In this document: positions 27,116 through 34,732 of the stretch, piece after piece
Layout of the letters: the number at the start of each line of letters is the position of its first letter
Numbering within the stretch: position 1 is the first letter of the stretch
NCBI GenBank assembly: GCA_004558145.1
Contig: SFDQ01000002.1
Location: 62,001 to 126,000, forward strand
Length of the DNA: 64,000 bases
Reading direction: 5' to 3'
From: Oscillospiraceae bacterium
GTDB lineage: Bacteria; Bacillota_A; Clostridia; Oscillospirales; Ruminococcaceae
Notes under the pieces: generated by a model
The model's database searches: none
The model's input: only the letters and a program-made list of their open reading frames with translations
Told to the model about the DNA's origin: nothing
Made by a program: the position numbers and the translations under genes

Positions 27116-28186
27116 ATGAACAAGACCATCGCGGTGATCCGGGGCGACGGCATCGGCCCGGAAATTGTGAACGAAGCCATCAAGGTGCTGGATAAGATCG
27201 CGGAAAAGTACGGCCACACCTTCACCTACGACGACGTGGACATGGGCGGCATTGCCATCGACAAGTGGGGCGACCCGCTGCCCCAGGCCATGCTGGACAA
27301 GTGCCTTGCCGCCGACAGCGTGCTGCTGGGCGCGGTGGGCGGCCCCAAGTGGGAGGGCCTGCCCGGGCCCCAGCGCCCGGAAAAGGGCCTGCTTCGCCTG
27401 CGGGCGGGCATGGGCCTTTACTCGAACCTGCGCCCGGCAAAGCTGTGGCCTCAGCTGGCGGACGCCAGCCCCCTGAAACCCAGCATTGTGGAAAAGGGCA
27501 TCGACTTTCTGGTGGTGCGGGAGCTCATCAGCGGCATCTATTTCGGCGAGCACAAGACGGTGGAGCAAAACGGCGAGAAGGTGGCCACCGATGTGATGCT
27601 CTACGCCGAGCACGAAATCGAGCGCATCGGCCGCATCGCCTTTGAGACCGCCATGAAGCGCAGCAAAAAGGTCACCTGCGTGGACAAGGCAAACGTGCTG
27701 GACACCAGCCGCCTGTGGCGGGCGGTGCTGCACCGCATCAAGGAGGAATACCCGGAGGTGGAGTACGGCGAGATGTTCGTGGACAACGCCTCCATGCAGC
27801 TGGTGAAGGACCCCAGCCAGTTCGACGTGATTGTGACCGGCAACATGTTCGGCGACATCCTCTCGGACGAGGCCAGCATGCTCACCGGCACCATCGGCAT
27901 GATCCCCTCCTCCAGCCTGGGCGACGGCACCCGGGGCATGTACGAGCCCATCCACGGCTCCGCCCCGGACATCGCCGGCCAGAACAAGGCCAACCCCATC
28001 GGCACCATCCTCTCCGCCGCCATGATGCTGAAATACAGCTTCGGCATGGACGGGGAGGCCGCCGCCATCGAGGCCGCGGTGGAGCAGGCGCTGGACGACG
28101 GCCTGCGCACCGCCGACATGATGGCCGAGGGCTGCACCCCCGCCACCTGCTCGGAGATGGGCGACGCCATCGCTGCCCGGCTGTAA
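27116..28186 (+). CDS. leuB: 3-isopropylmalate dehydrogenase
   Basis: A 356-residue NAD-dependent decarboxylating dehydrogenase that makes 2-ketoisocaproate. It carries GDGIGPEI, the GAVGGPKW substrate loop, the RELISGIYFGE segment, DKANVLDTSRLWR and the metal-binding VTGNMFGDILSDEAS with GSAPDIAG. It starts one nucleotide after the leuD stop and ends the leucine operon before a strong terminator. Confidence 0.97.
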   Translation: MNKTIAVIRGDGIGPEIVNEAIKVLDKIAEKYGHTFTYDDVDMGGIAIDKWGDPLPQAMLDKCLAADSVLLGAVGGPKWEGLPGPQRPEKGLLRLRAGMGLYSNLRPAKLWPQLADASPLKPSIVEKGIDFLVVRELISGIYFGEHKTVEQNGEKVATDVMLYAEHEIERIGRIAFETAMKRSKKVTCVDKANVLDTSRLWRAVLHRIKEEYPEVEYGEMFVDNASMQLVKDPSQFDVIVTGNMFGDILSDEASMLTGTIGMIPSSSLGDGTRGMYEPIHGSAPDIAGQNKANPIGTILSAAMMLKYSFGMDGEAAAIEAAVEQALDDGLRTADMMAEGCTPATCSEMGDAIAARL

Positions 28187-28207
28187 AAACCTTTTAAAAC
28201 GCGCTTT

Positions 28208-28243
28208 GCCCCGGCCCGTCCTGCTGGACGGGCCGGGGCCTTT
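28208..28243 (+). terminator. Terminator of leuACDB
   Basis: A 14-bp GC-rich stem (GCCCCGGCCCGTCC) with a TGCT loop, followed by a short CTTTGTG tail. Confidence 0.85.
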
Positions 28244-28253
28244 GTGCTATACT
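28225..28253 (+). promoter_or_regulatory. Candidate promoter of the lipoprotein gene
   Basis: TGGACG (28225-28230), 17-nt spacer and TATACT (28248-28253) with an upstream TG extension. The -35 hexamer lies in the 3' arm of the leu terminator. Confidence 0.55.
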
Positions 28254-28285
28254 GTGGGTAGAATCGACTGGGAGGTATACCAGCC

Positions 28286-29299
28286 ATGAAAAAGTTGTCG
28301 GCTTTTGCCGCCTGCGCTCTGGCCGCCCTGCTGCTGGCCGGATGCAGCGAACGCACCTACACCGGCATCCTCACCGCCCCGGGCGACGAGACCGCCCGCT
28401 CCTTCACCATGCAGGGGCAGGACGGCACGGCCTATTCCGTCAAGGTGGCGGAGGACGTGCCGGTGGCGGCATGGCCGGAGGGCACCGAACCCGGCGACCT
28501 CTATTCCGGGAACTGGCCCGCCCTGCGCCTTTCGGTCAAGGGGCGAACTTCTCTTTTCGGCAAGCCCGTGACCCTGACGGCCAGCAGCGTGCAAATTGAC
28601 GCGGCACAGCAGCCGGAAGGGCTGACCCTGGCCGACGGCACTTCCCTGTCGGTCTGGCAGGCCAGCTTTGACCGGGAATACTGCGCCCCGGACGGCACGC
28701 TGCTGCTGGAAGAGCGGCTGGGCAGCGAGGCCGCCGACGCCTTGGAAAGCGTATCCGGCTTGACCGAAGGAGCCAAAGAAAACATCCTCGCCTTCTATGA
28801 AGCCCAGGGCATCCTCTACGACCTGCCCGCCCAGCTGGAAAGGGCCTGGGCCGCATACAAGGAAGCAGATGAAGGTTTTGAGCTTTACACCCTGGGGCAG
28901 GAGGTGAACCTCTGCGCCGAAAACGACAGCACCCTCTGGCTGGTCACCACGGTGACGCTGCCCCTGGGCGGGCGGGTGGTCACCGAGGAACCCCTCTGCG
29001 CCGCCTTCGACAAGGCCACCGGCGAGGCGCTGACTGCCGAAGAACTCTTCACCTGCACCGGCGATGAATTGGCCGCCGCCCTGCTGGACGCCGCCGGCAT
29101 CACCGACGAACCGCGCCGCGGCGAAATGCTGGCGGCCTTTGACGAGAACCGGGTGGTGTTCCGCGGCGAGGCGCTGGAAGTGTTCTACCCGGAGGGCGCG
29201 GTGCCCAGCGAAGAGACCGCCCTCATCCTCGGTCTTGACTACACCGACGAAGTGAAGGCCCTTTTGCAGCCCCGGGCGCTGCCCCAAAAGGCAACGTGA
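28286..29299 (+). CDS. Hypothetical lipoprotein
   Basis: A 337-residue protein with a lipoprotein signal peptide: MKKLS, a hydrophobic stretch and the lipobox LLAGC with Cys20. It should be anchored to the outer face of the membrane. The rest is acidic and without a recognised domain. It has a GGGAGG site. It stands between leuB and trxA. No function is proposed. Confidence 0.8.
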   Translation: MKKLSAFAACALAALLLAGCSERTYTGILTAPGDETARSFTMQGQDGTAYSVKVAEDVPVAAWPEGTEPGDLYSGNWPALRLSVKGRTSLFGKPVTLTASSVQIDAAQQPEGLTLADGTSLSVWQASFDREYCAPDGTLLLEERLGSEAADALESVSGLTEGAKENILAFYEAQGILYDLPAQLERAWAAYKEADEGFELYTLGQEVNLCAENDSTLWLVTTVTLPLGGRVVTEEPLCAAFDKATGEALTAEELFTCTGDELAAALLDAAGITDEPRRGEMLAAFDENRVVFRGEALEVFYPEGAVPSEETALILGLDYTDEVKALLQPRALPQKAT

Positions 29300-29390
29300 C
29301 AAAATCACGGTAAAGGCGGCCCGTTTGGGGTATGCTATGAGCGTAAGGTAAACAAAGAGGCGGCAGACCCGCCGAAAGGAGATAGAAACG

Positions 29391-29702
29391 ATGAGCGTTG
29401 TGCATGTGGATTCCAAGAATTTTGAGGCCGAGGTGCTGCACAGCACCCAGCCGGTGCTGCTGGACTTCTGGGCCACCTGGTGCGGCCCCTGCCGTATGCT
29501 GGCCCCGGTGCTGGACGAGATCGCCACCGAGAAGGCCGGCGAGGTGAAGGTGTGCAAGCTGGACATTGACCAGAGCCCCGAACTGGCCACCCGGTACGGC
29601 GTGATGAGCATCCCCACCCTGATGGTCTTCAAGGACGGCCAGGTGGTGAACAAGAGCGTGGGTCTGGTGCCCAAGGCCGCGGTGGAAAAGCTGCTGGGCT
29701 GA
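29391..29702 (+). CDS. trxA: Thioredoxin
   Basis: A 103-residue thioredoxin with the active-site WCGPC in FWATWCGPC, the cis-Pro segment SIPTLMVFKDG, and the usual length. It reduces disulfides in the cytosol. It has an AAAGGAG site before ATG 29391. I see no clear promoter in the 91-nt gap after the lipoprotein gene, so it may be read with it. Confidence 0.96.
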   Translation: MSVVHVDSKNFEAEVLHSTQPVLLDFWATWCGPCRMLAPVLDEIATEKAGEVKVCKLDIDQSPELATRYGVMSIPTLMVFKDGQVVNKSVGLVPKAAVEKLLG

Positions 29703-29726
29703 GCCACCATATTCCAAAACAGAACG

Positions 29727-29762
29727 AAGCTCCCCCGGCGGGCCCGCCGGGGGAGCTTTTTG
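29727..29762. terminator. Bidirectional terminator between trxA and the DUF4367 gene
   Basis: AAGCTCCCCCGGCGGG and its complement, followed by TTTTT on the plus strand and by a matching A/T tract on the other side. Confidence 0.9.
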
Positions 29763-29773
29763 TTGCGCAGGAT

Positions 29774-30352
29774 TCAGCCCTTCGCCGCCTGACGGAACAG
29801 GCCGATGAGGGTCTCCACCTCGCTGACGTCGCCGGTGTAGCTGAAGGAAAAGCCCTCGTCCGTCCAAACGGCATAGCTGCTGCCCTCAAAGGTGCGGCAC
29901 TCCACCTGCACGCCGTTCACGTCCCGGGTCTCCACCGTCTCGCCGCCGTAGATGCCGCTCACGTCCTCGCTGCCGTACTGCACACGGAACAAAGAGCCGT
30001 CGGCGTATTCCACCTGCCCCAGCACAGGGTAGCCCTGGGCCACCAGCACCGAGAGGGCGGCGGTCTCCTTGTCCAGCACGGGAACGGGGAAATCCAGATA
30101 TTCCTCCATCTCCTCCACCGTGGCCACGCTGATGACGGGGTTGGTCACCTCCACCGGCGCGGGGTCGGGCGTCAGCCCTTCGCCGCCGCCGAGCAGCAGC
30201 GAGCCGCCCAGCACCGCAACGCACAGGCAGGCGGCCACTGCTCCCCACCTCAGCCAGAGGGGCGCTTTGCGGCTCTTGCGGTAGCCGGCGGCCTCCTCCA
30301 CATAGCTGTCGTTCACTTCGCCCACAGCTTCCAGCAGTTTCTTTTCGTTCAT
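29774..30352 (-). CDS. DUF4367-type membrane protein, putative sigma-factor partner
   Basis: A 192-residue protein with a short cytosolic N-terminus (about 30 residues), one membrane helix (about 36-57) and an outside domain ending SFSYTGDVSEVETLIGLFRQ, typical of DUF4367. Such genes usually follow ECF-type sigma factors and are thought to act as their anti-sigma or sensor partner. The ATG at 30352 overlaps the sigma gene stop by ATGA. The regulatory role is inferred from this pairing. Confidence 0.75.
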   Translation of the reverse strand: MNEKKLLEAVGEVNDSYVEEAAGYRKSRKAPLWLRWGAVAACLCVAVLGGSLLLGGGEGLTPDPAPVEVTNPVISVATVEEMEEYLDFPVPVLDKETAALSVLVAQGYPVLGQVEYADGSLFRVQYGSEDVSGIYGGETVETRDVNGVQVECRTFEGSSYAVWTDEGFSFSYTGDVSEVETLIGLFRQAAKG

Positions 30353-30906
30353 ACAGACACTCCTTCCCCGGCCAGATGCTCTTTCAGCTTCCGGCGCATG
30401 CGCGCAAGGCGCACCGTGACGTTCTTTTCCGAAAGGCCCACCCGCCCGGCGATCTGGCGGCAGCTGTCCGCGAACCAGTAGCGGCGCAGAAAGATGACCC
30501 GGTCCTCCCGGCTCAGGGCGTCGAGAAAGCGCTCGATGCACCGGGCCAGTTCCTTCGTTTCCAGCGCCTGCACCGCCTCGTCCGCCCCGGCAAGGCAATC
30601 CTCCAGCTCCTCAAAGGGCACGCAGCCCGCGGCGCTGCGCCGGGCCGCGCGCTTTTTGTAATAGGCGTTCAGGGCAATGTTGCGCACCACCCGGCACAGA
30701 TAGGCCCGCAGCGGAGCAGGCCGCGCCGGTGGTATCGCCCGCCAGAGGCCGAGGTAGGCGTCGTTCACGCACTCCTCCGCGTCCTGACGGTCGTTCAGGA
30801 TGTTGAGCGCAAGGCTGCGGCACAGCCCGCCGTAGGTCTCGTCCACCGCCCGCAGCGCTTCTTCCGACCGCGCCCAGAAAAGCCCGACGATCTGCACGTC
30901 TTCCAC
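30349..30906 (-). CDS. ECF-type RNA polymerase sigma factor
   Basis: A 185-residue sigma-70 family protein. Region 2 reads LNILNDRQDAEECVNDAYLGLWRAIPP and includes the core-binding helix. Region 4 reads LSREDRVIFLRRYWFADSCRQIAGRVGLSEKNVTVRLARMRRKLKEHL, a helix-turn-helix. The GTG at 30906 is chosen because AGGAGG lies 11 nt upstream; other upstream starts are inside the neighbouring region. Predicted to direct a small envelope or stress regulon together with the DUF4367 protein. Confidence 0.9.
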   Translation of the reverse strand: MEDVQIVGLFWARSEEALRAVDETYGGLCRSLALNILNDRQDAEECVNDAYLGLWRAIPPARPAPLRAYLCRVVRNIALNAYYKKRAARRSAAGCVPFEELEDCLAGADEAVQALETKELARCIERFLDALSREDRVIFLRRYWFADSCRQIAGRVGLSEKNVTVRLARMRRKLKEHLAGEGVSV

Positions 30907-30937
30907 GATGGTCACCTCCTCCTTTCGGCTTTCAACC

Positions 30938-30969
30938 GTTATACTACGGTTTTGCGGCCGAATGCTACA
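30938..30969 (-). promoter_or_regulatory. Candidate promoter of the sigma factor operon, possibly self-recognised
   Basis: On the minus strand TGTAGCATT (30969-30961) and CGTAG (30948-30944) are spaced like an ECF promoter, and TATAAC (30943-30938) could alternatively be a weak sigma-A -10. The two readings cannot be separated from sequence alone. Confidence 0.35.
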
Positions 30970-30986
30970 CTTTTTCTCAAAAAAAA

Positions 30987-31841
30987 TCACGCCTGCCCCA
31001 GATATTCCTCCAGGCAAAGGCCCTGCTCGGTGATGGCGCGGGCGGCATCCTGCCCCACATAGCGGTAGTGCCAGGGCTCGTTGGAGATGCCGGTGATATC
31101 CACCTTGTCCGCCGGGTAGCGCTTGATGAAGCCGTATTCCCAGGCGTGTTCCAGCAGCCAGTCGTAAAGCTCCTGCCCGGTGCCCATAGTCTGGTCCGGA
31201 TTGATGTCCACCGCCAGGCCCAGCTCGTGCTCGCTGGTGCCCGGCTGGGCCACCCACTGGGCCGCCGCCTGACGGGCCAGGTCCTCGGGGTAGCCCTCCC
31301 GCCGGTAGGCTTCTATCTTGTCCTCCATGATCTGCCGCTGCTCCTCGCCGGTGCGCCAGCCGGAGGCCACCACCGGGTAAAGCCCCTCGGCCCGGGCCGC
31401 GTCGAACAGTTGCTGCAACGCGGGCAGGATGCGCTCGTCCACCCGCTCGCCTCCCGCCACCTCCACCGTCTGCACCTGCCAGTCGGCGGGCAGAGGATGG
31501 TCGGCGTTCACCAACATCAGTTCCCAGCTTTCGGCGGCGGGCGCGCTGGCCGGTGCGCTTTCCGCCGGGCGGCTCACCGGGGCGGAGGGCGCATCTGCGA
31601 GCAGAGCCTGCATCCCTTCCGCGGCCCAGGCGGACAACCGCCACACCCCCGCCAGCGCCAGCAAAAACACCCCCAGCGCCAGCAGACGGCGGCCCAGGCG
31701 ACGACGGTGACGGGCGCGTCGGCGGTCGAACACCCGCTGCCGGGGCGGCGGCGCTTGCCACCCATCGCCGGGGCGTCGGGCCGCCCCGGTGCGCAGACGC
31801 CGACCCGTGGGGGGCCGCCTTATCCTTCGACGCTGTTCCAT
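30987..31841 (-). CDS. D-alanyl-D-alanine carboxypeptidase, VanY/M15 family
   Basis: A 284-residue protein with an Arg-rich cytosolic N-terminus, one membrane anchor (about residues 49-70), a Pro/Ala/Ser linker, and an M15B peptidase domain. Zinc and catalytic motifs are visible: SGWRTGEEQRQIM, GTSEHELGLAVDIN and the closing EPWHYRYV. The family trims the terminal D-Ala from peptidoglycan stem peptides outside the membrane. The ATG at 31841 has GGAGG 8 nt upstream. It is separated from vanS-like and vanR-like genes by about 500 nt of structured DNA. Confidence 0.92.
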   Translation of the reverse strand: MEQRRRIRRPPTGRRLRTGAARRPGDGWQAPPPRQRVFDRRRARHRRRLGRRLLALGVFLLALAGVWRLSAWAAEGMQALLADAPSAPVSRPAESAPASAPAAESWELMLVNADHPLPADWQVQTVEVAGGERVDERILPALQQLFDAARAEGLYPVVASGWRTGEEQRQIMEDKIEAYRREGYPEDLARQAAAQWVAQPGTSEHELGLAVDINPDQTMGTGQELYDWLLEHAWEYGFIKRYPADKVDITGISNEPWHYRYVGQDAARAITEQGLCLEEYLGQA

Positions 31842-32347
31842 TTTCTGTCCCTCCCCATGCAAAAAAAGCCGCTCTTTAGCCGGGGTGCCGTAAGAAAACG
31901 GCGCCGGGAAGTGGGCGCTTTTGCGGTATCGCGGCGTCAAAGCGCCTTGACAACCACAAAGGGTGCCTGCGGCGTTTTTCCTTGCGCTTCCATCAAAATC
32001 GCCCGCTTCCTGGTGCTGTGCAGTCCGGGTCCGCGAAGCGGCCAAGGCCCCGGTGGGGCCTTGGACCGGCTGGGCGGTCTGCAAAGCAGAGCGGGCGCTT
32101 CTTTGTTGCGCCCGCAGCCCACGCCCCAGGATTTTGGATGGAGAAAGCACAAAGAGCGGCCCCGCAAGCCTTGATGGCTTGGGGGGCCGCTCTGCGTGTT
32201 TTATGCGTCAAAATCCTACAGCAGAACCGTCGTTTTCTTATGCCACCCCGGCTTTGGCGGTACATCCATTGTACCGAAAAAGGGCGGCGGCTGTTTTTGC
32301 ATTTCGGGACGGAAAGCCGAAGTTTTTCTGCCCAAAACCTTACGATT
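31842..32347. repeat. Gene-free structured spacer with inverted repeats
   Basis: These 506 bases hold no credible gene. Imperfect inverted repeats of 23 nt, 21 identical, bound the inner part (31878-31900 and 32231-32253, core GCCGGGGTG and TAAGAAAACG). Inside are several strong hairpins: around 32042-32063 (CCAAGGCCCC), 32090-32114 (GCGGGCGC) and 32153-32192 (AGAGCGGCCCC). No target-site duplication or transposase is visible. It may be a MITE-like or dispersed intergenic repeat, a structured leader, or both. Confidence 0.6.
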
Positions 32348-33433
32348 TTATGACGCGGGCATCTCCACCGTGAAGATGACCCGGTTATCATAGCTTTCGG
32401 CGGAAATTTGGCCGCCGTGGCGCGTGACGATCTCCTTTGCGATGGCAAGGCCCAGCCCCGCACCGCCGCTGCGGGTGGCGCGGGCGGAGTCCGCCCGGTA
32501 AAAGCGCTCGAACAGGCGGGAGAGTACCTCCGGGGGGATGGTGCGGCCCCGGTTTTCCAGCCGGATGACCACCTTGCCCGGCTGCTGGGCCAGGGTGAGC
32601 ATCAGGGGGCTGCCCGGCTCGCTGTAACTGATGGCGTTGCGGATGATGTTGTCCAGCACCCGCTCCATCTTGCCCGCATCGCAGGTGAGCATCACCTTCG
32701 GCGGCAGCTGGGCCCGCCATTCCAGGCCCTTGTCCGCCATAAGGGGCTTGAACTCCCACATCATCTGCTCCAGCATGCGGCTCACATCCACCCGCTCCTT
32801 TTCCAGCTCGATGGCCGAGAGATTGAACCGGGTGATCTCAAAGAACTCGTTGATGAGGTCTTCCAGCCGCAGGGCCTTGTCCAGCGCCACGCCGGTGTAA
32901 CGGGCGCGCATCTCCGGCGAGAGGTCCGGCTCCTCCTGCAAGAGGGTCAGGTATCCCACCACGCTGGTGAGGGGCGTTTTCAGGTCGTGGGCCAGATAGA
33001 CGATGAGGTCGTTCTTGCGCTGCTCGGCCTCCCGGGCCACATAGGCGCTGCGCAGGGCCTGCTCCCGGGCGAGGTTCAACTCGTCCTCCGCCGCTTTCAG
33101 CGCGGCGGGCAGGCGGATGGGCTCTTCGCCCGGGTCAGCCAGCTGTTTTGCCGCCTGCAGCAGCGTTTCGGTGCTTTTGAGGGCCCGGCGCAAAAACCAC
33201 CAGCCCACCAGAAACCACACGCCCAGCAGCCCGCAGGCGCCCACCAGCAGAAAATTGTCCTTGATCCAGCGGAACAGCTCATAGTTGGGCTCCCAGCCCT
33301 GCCAGGCGTGGTTGTTGCCCGTCCACCAGACCAGCACGGCCAGCGCCAGGAATGCCACGGCGGTGAAGAACATCGCCGTGAACATCTGGCTGATGAGCTG
33401 GCGGCCAAAACCGCTCTCTCGTTTCTTACTCAA
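32348..33433 (-). CDS. VanS-like sensor histidine kinase
   Basis: A 361-residue histidine kinase with two membrane helices (about 15-36 and 63-83), a short outside loop, the H-box VYLAHDLKTPLTSVVGYL near residue 148, and the ATPase boxes LDNIIRNAISYSEPGS (N), a SNxx-like region, and GGAGLGLAIAKEIVTRHGG (G). The short two-helix sensor is the VanS layout. It overlaps the response regulator gene by 8 nt. A signal is not predictable; wall-active compounds are plausible given vanY downstream. Confidence 0.9.
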   Translation of the reverse strand: MSKKRESGFGRQLISQMFTAMFFTAVAFLALAVLVWWTGNNHAWQGWEPNYELFRWIKDNFLLVGACGLLGVWFLVGWWFLRRALKSTETLLQAAKQLADPGEEPIRLPAALKAAEDELNLAREQALRSAYVAREAEQRKNDLIVYLAHDLKTPLTSVVGYLTLLQEEPDLSPEMRARYTGVALDKALRLEDLINEFFEITRFNLSAIELEKERVDVSRMLEQMMWEFKPLMADKGLEWRAQLPPKVMLTCDAGKMERVLDNIIRNAISYSEPGSPLMLTLAQQPGKVVIRLENRGRTIPPEVLSRLFERFYRADSARATRSGGAGLGLAIAKEIVTRHGGQISAESYDNRVIFTVEMPAS

Positions 33434-34115
33434 CGGTGTAGCCCACCCCCCAGACGGTTTTTACATAGCGGGGCTTGCGGGGCGGCTCGCCCAGCTTTTC
33501 CCGCAGGCGGGCGATGTGAGCCATCACGGTGTTGCTGCTGTCCAGGTATTTTTCGCCCCACACGGCGCTGAACAGCTCCTCCGAGGATACCACCTTCCCC
33601 TGCCGCCGGCACAGATACCACAAAATGCTGAACTCGGTGGGGGTGAGGGACACCTCCTTGCCGTTCAGGGTGCACTTGTGCCCTTCTTTGGAGATGCTCA
33701 AGGCCCGGATGTCCAGCCGGTCCGGCTCGCCGGTGCTGGCGGCGTCGTAGCGCAGATAGCGCCGCAGCTGGGTCTTGACCCGGGCCACCAGTTCCAGCGG
33801 GTTGAAGGGCTTGGTGATGTAGTCGTCCGCCCCGAGAGACAGGCCGGTTATCTTGTCCATGTCCTCCACCCGGGCGGTGAGCATCACGATGGGGAACAGA
33901 TGCTGCTGGCGGATGCGGCGGCAGAGGGAAAAGCCGTCCATGTCCGGCAGCATCACGTCCAGGATGGCAAGGTCCGGCTTGTTCGTTTCAATGCATGCCA
34001 GCGCCGCCGCGGCGGTGCCGCACAGCTGCACCCGGTAGCCCTCGTTTTTGAGATACACCGCCACCAGGTCGGCAATTTCCTGCTCGTCGTCCACCACGAG
34101 GATGGTCTCGTTCAT
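33426..34115 (-). CDS. VanR-like response regulator (OmpR family)
   Basis: A 229-residue protein with a receiver domain (VVDDEQEIADLVAVYL, phospho-acceptor in LDVMLPDMDGF, MLTAR, KPFNPLELVARV) and a C-terminal winged helix (LTPTEFSILWYLCRRQGKVVSSEELF, GVGYTVE). It resembles VanR from enterococcal and clostridial resistance loci. Its start overlaps the stop of the acetyltransferase gene by ATGA, and its end overlaps the kinase. Confidence 0.93.
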   Translation of the reverse strand: MNETILVVDDEQEIADLVAVYLKNEGYRVQLCGTAAAALACIETNKPDLAILDVMLPDMDGFSLCRRIRQQHLFPIVMLTARVEDMDKITGLSLGADDYITKPFNPLELVARVKTQLRRYLRYDAASTGEPDRLDIRALSISKEGHKCTLNGKEVSLTPTEFSILWYLCRRQGKVVSSEELFSAVWGEKYLDSSNTVMAHIARLREKLGEPPRKPRYVKTVWGVGYTVE

Positions 34116-34672
34116 TCCGCGCTCTCCTCCCCCAGCGGCTTTGCCATATACAGCACGTCCTCATAGCTGCCGTCGGGAAATTTCATATTCCGGGGCAGGG
34201 TGCCGCAGAGTTCAAAGCCCAGCTTTTTGTAAAGGGCGATGGCCCCGGTGTTGTGGGCGGCCACCTCCAGCTCCAGCTGTTCCAGGCCCAGGCCGCGGGC
34301 GGCGGCGATGAGTTCTTTCAGCAAGACGGTGCCGATGCCCTGGCCCGTGAATTTTTGATAAAGGGCCACGGCGACCTGGGCCCGGTGGCGGTAGCGCGCC
34401 ATGGGAAAACCCATCAACGAGGCGTTGCCCGCGTGCTCGCCGTCCCAGAAGGCCAGCAGCATCAGGTTCACCGGGGACTCGTTCTGGCCGCGGATGAAGG
34501 CTTTTTCCTCCTCCGCCGTCATGGTGACCTCCTCCGGCCCGCGGGCCAGCCACGGGGTCTCGCCGCAGGTGGTCTTGAGATAGCGAAGAAGCATTTCCGC
34601 GTCCTCTTCCTCGGCGCAGCGCAGGGTGAGCGTGTGGCCGTTCAGGGTGCGGGTGACAGGTTCCACAAGCAT
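34112..34672 (-). CDS. GNAT family N-acetyltransferase
   Basis: A 186-residue GNAT enzyme with the acetyl-CoA pyrophosphate loop YQKFTGQGIGTVLLKELI and the C-terminal NTGAIALYKKLGFELCG motif. Family members acetylate amines of small molecules, proteins or antibiotics; the substrate here is unknown. It follows a GGAGG site at the head of the vanR-vanS overlapping group and may be under the same control. Confidence 0.88.
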   Translation of the reverse strand: MLVEPVTRTLNGHTLTLRCAEEEDAEMLLRYLKTTCGETPWLARGPEEVTMTAEEEKAFIRGQNESPVNLMLLAFWDGEHAGNASLMGFPMARYRHRAQVAVALYQKFTGQGIGTVLLKELIAAARGLGLEQLELEVAAHNTGAIALYKKLGFELCGTLPRNMKFPDGSYEDVLYMAKPLGEESAE

Positions 34673-34732
34673 GAGTCTTCCTCCTCTTTTTACAGTTCGG
34701 CCCCGGCCTTTGAGGGCCGGGGCCGGGCGTTT

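Noticed and set aside
30987..34672. Vancomycin resistance cluster
   Set aside because: No D-Ala-D-Lac or D-Ala-D-Ser ligase, VanH, VanX or VanT gene is present.
34699..34723. Terminator after the AI-2E transporter gene
   Set aside because: The GC-rich hairpin has its T tract on the plus strand, opposite to transcription, so it is not a standard terminator for this gene.
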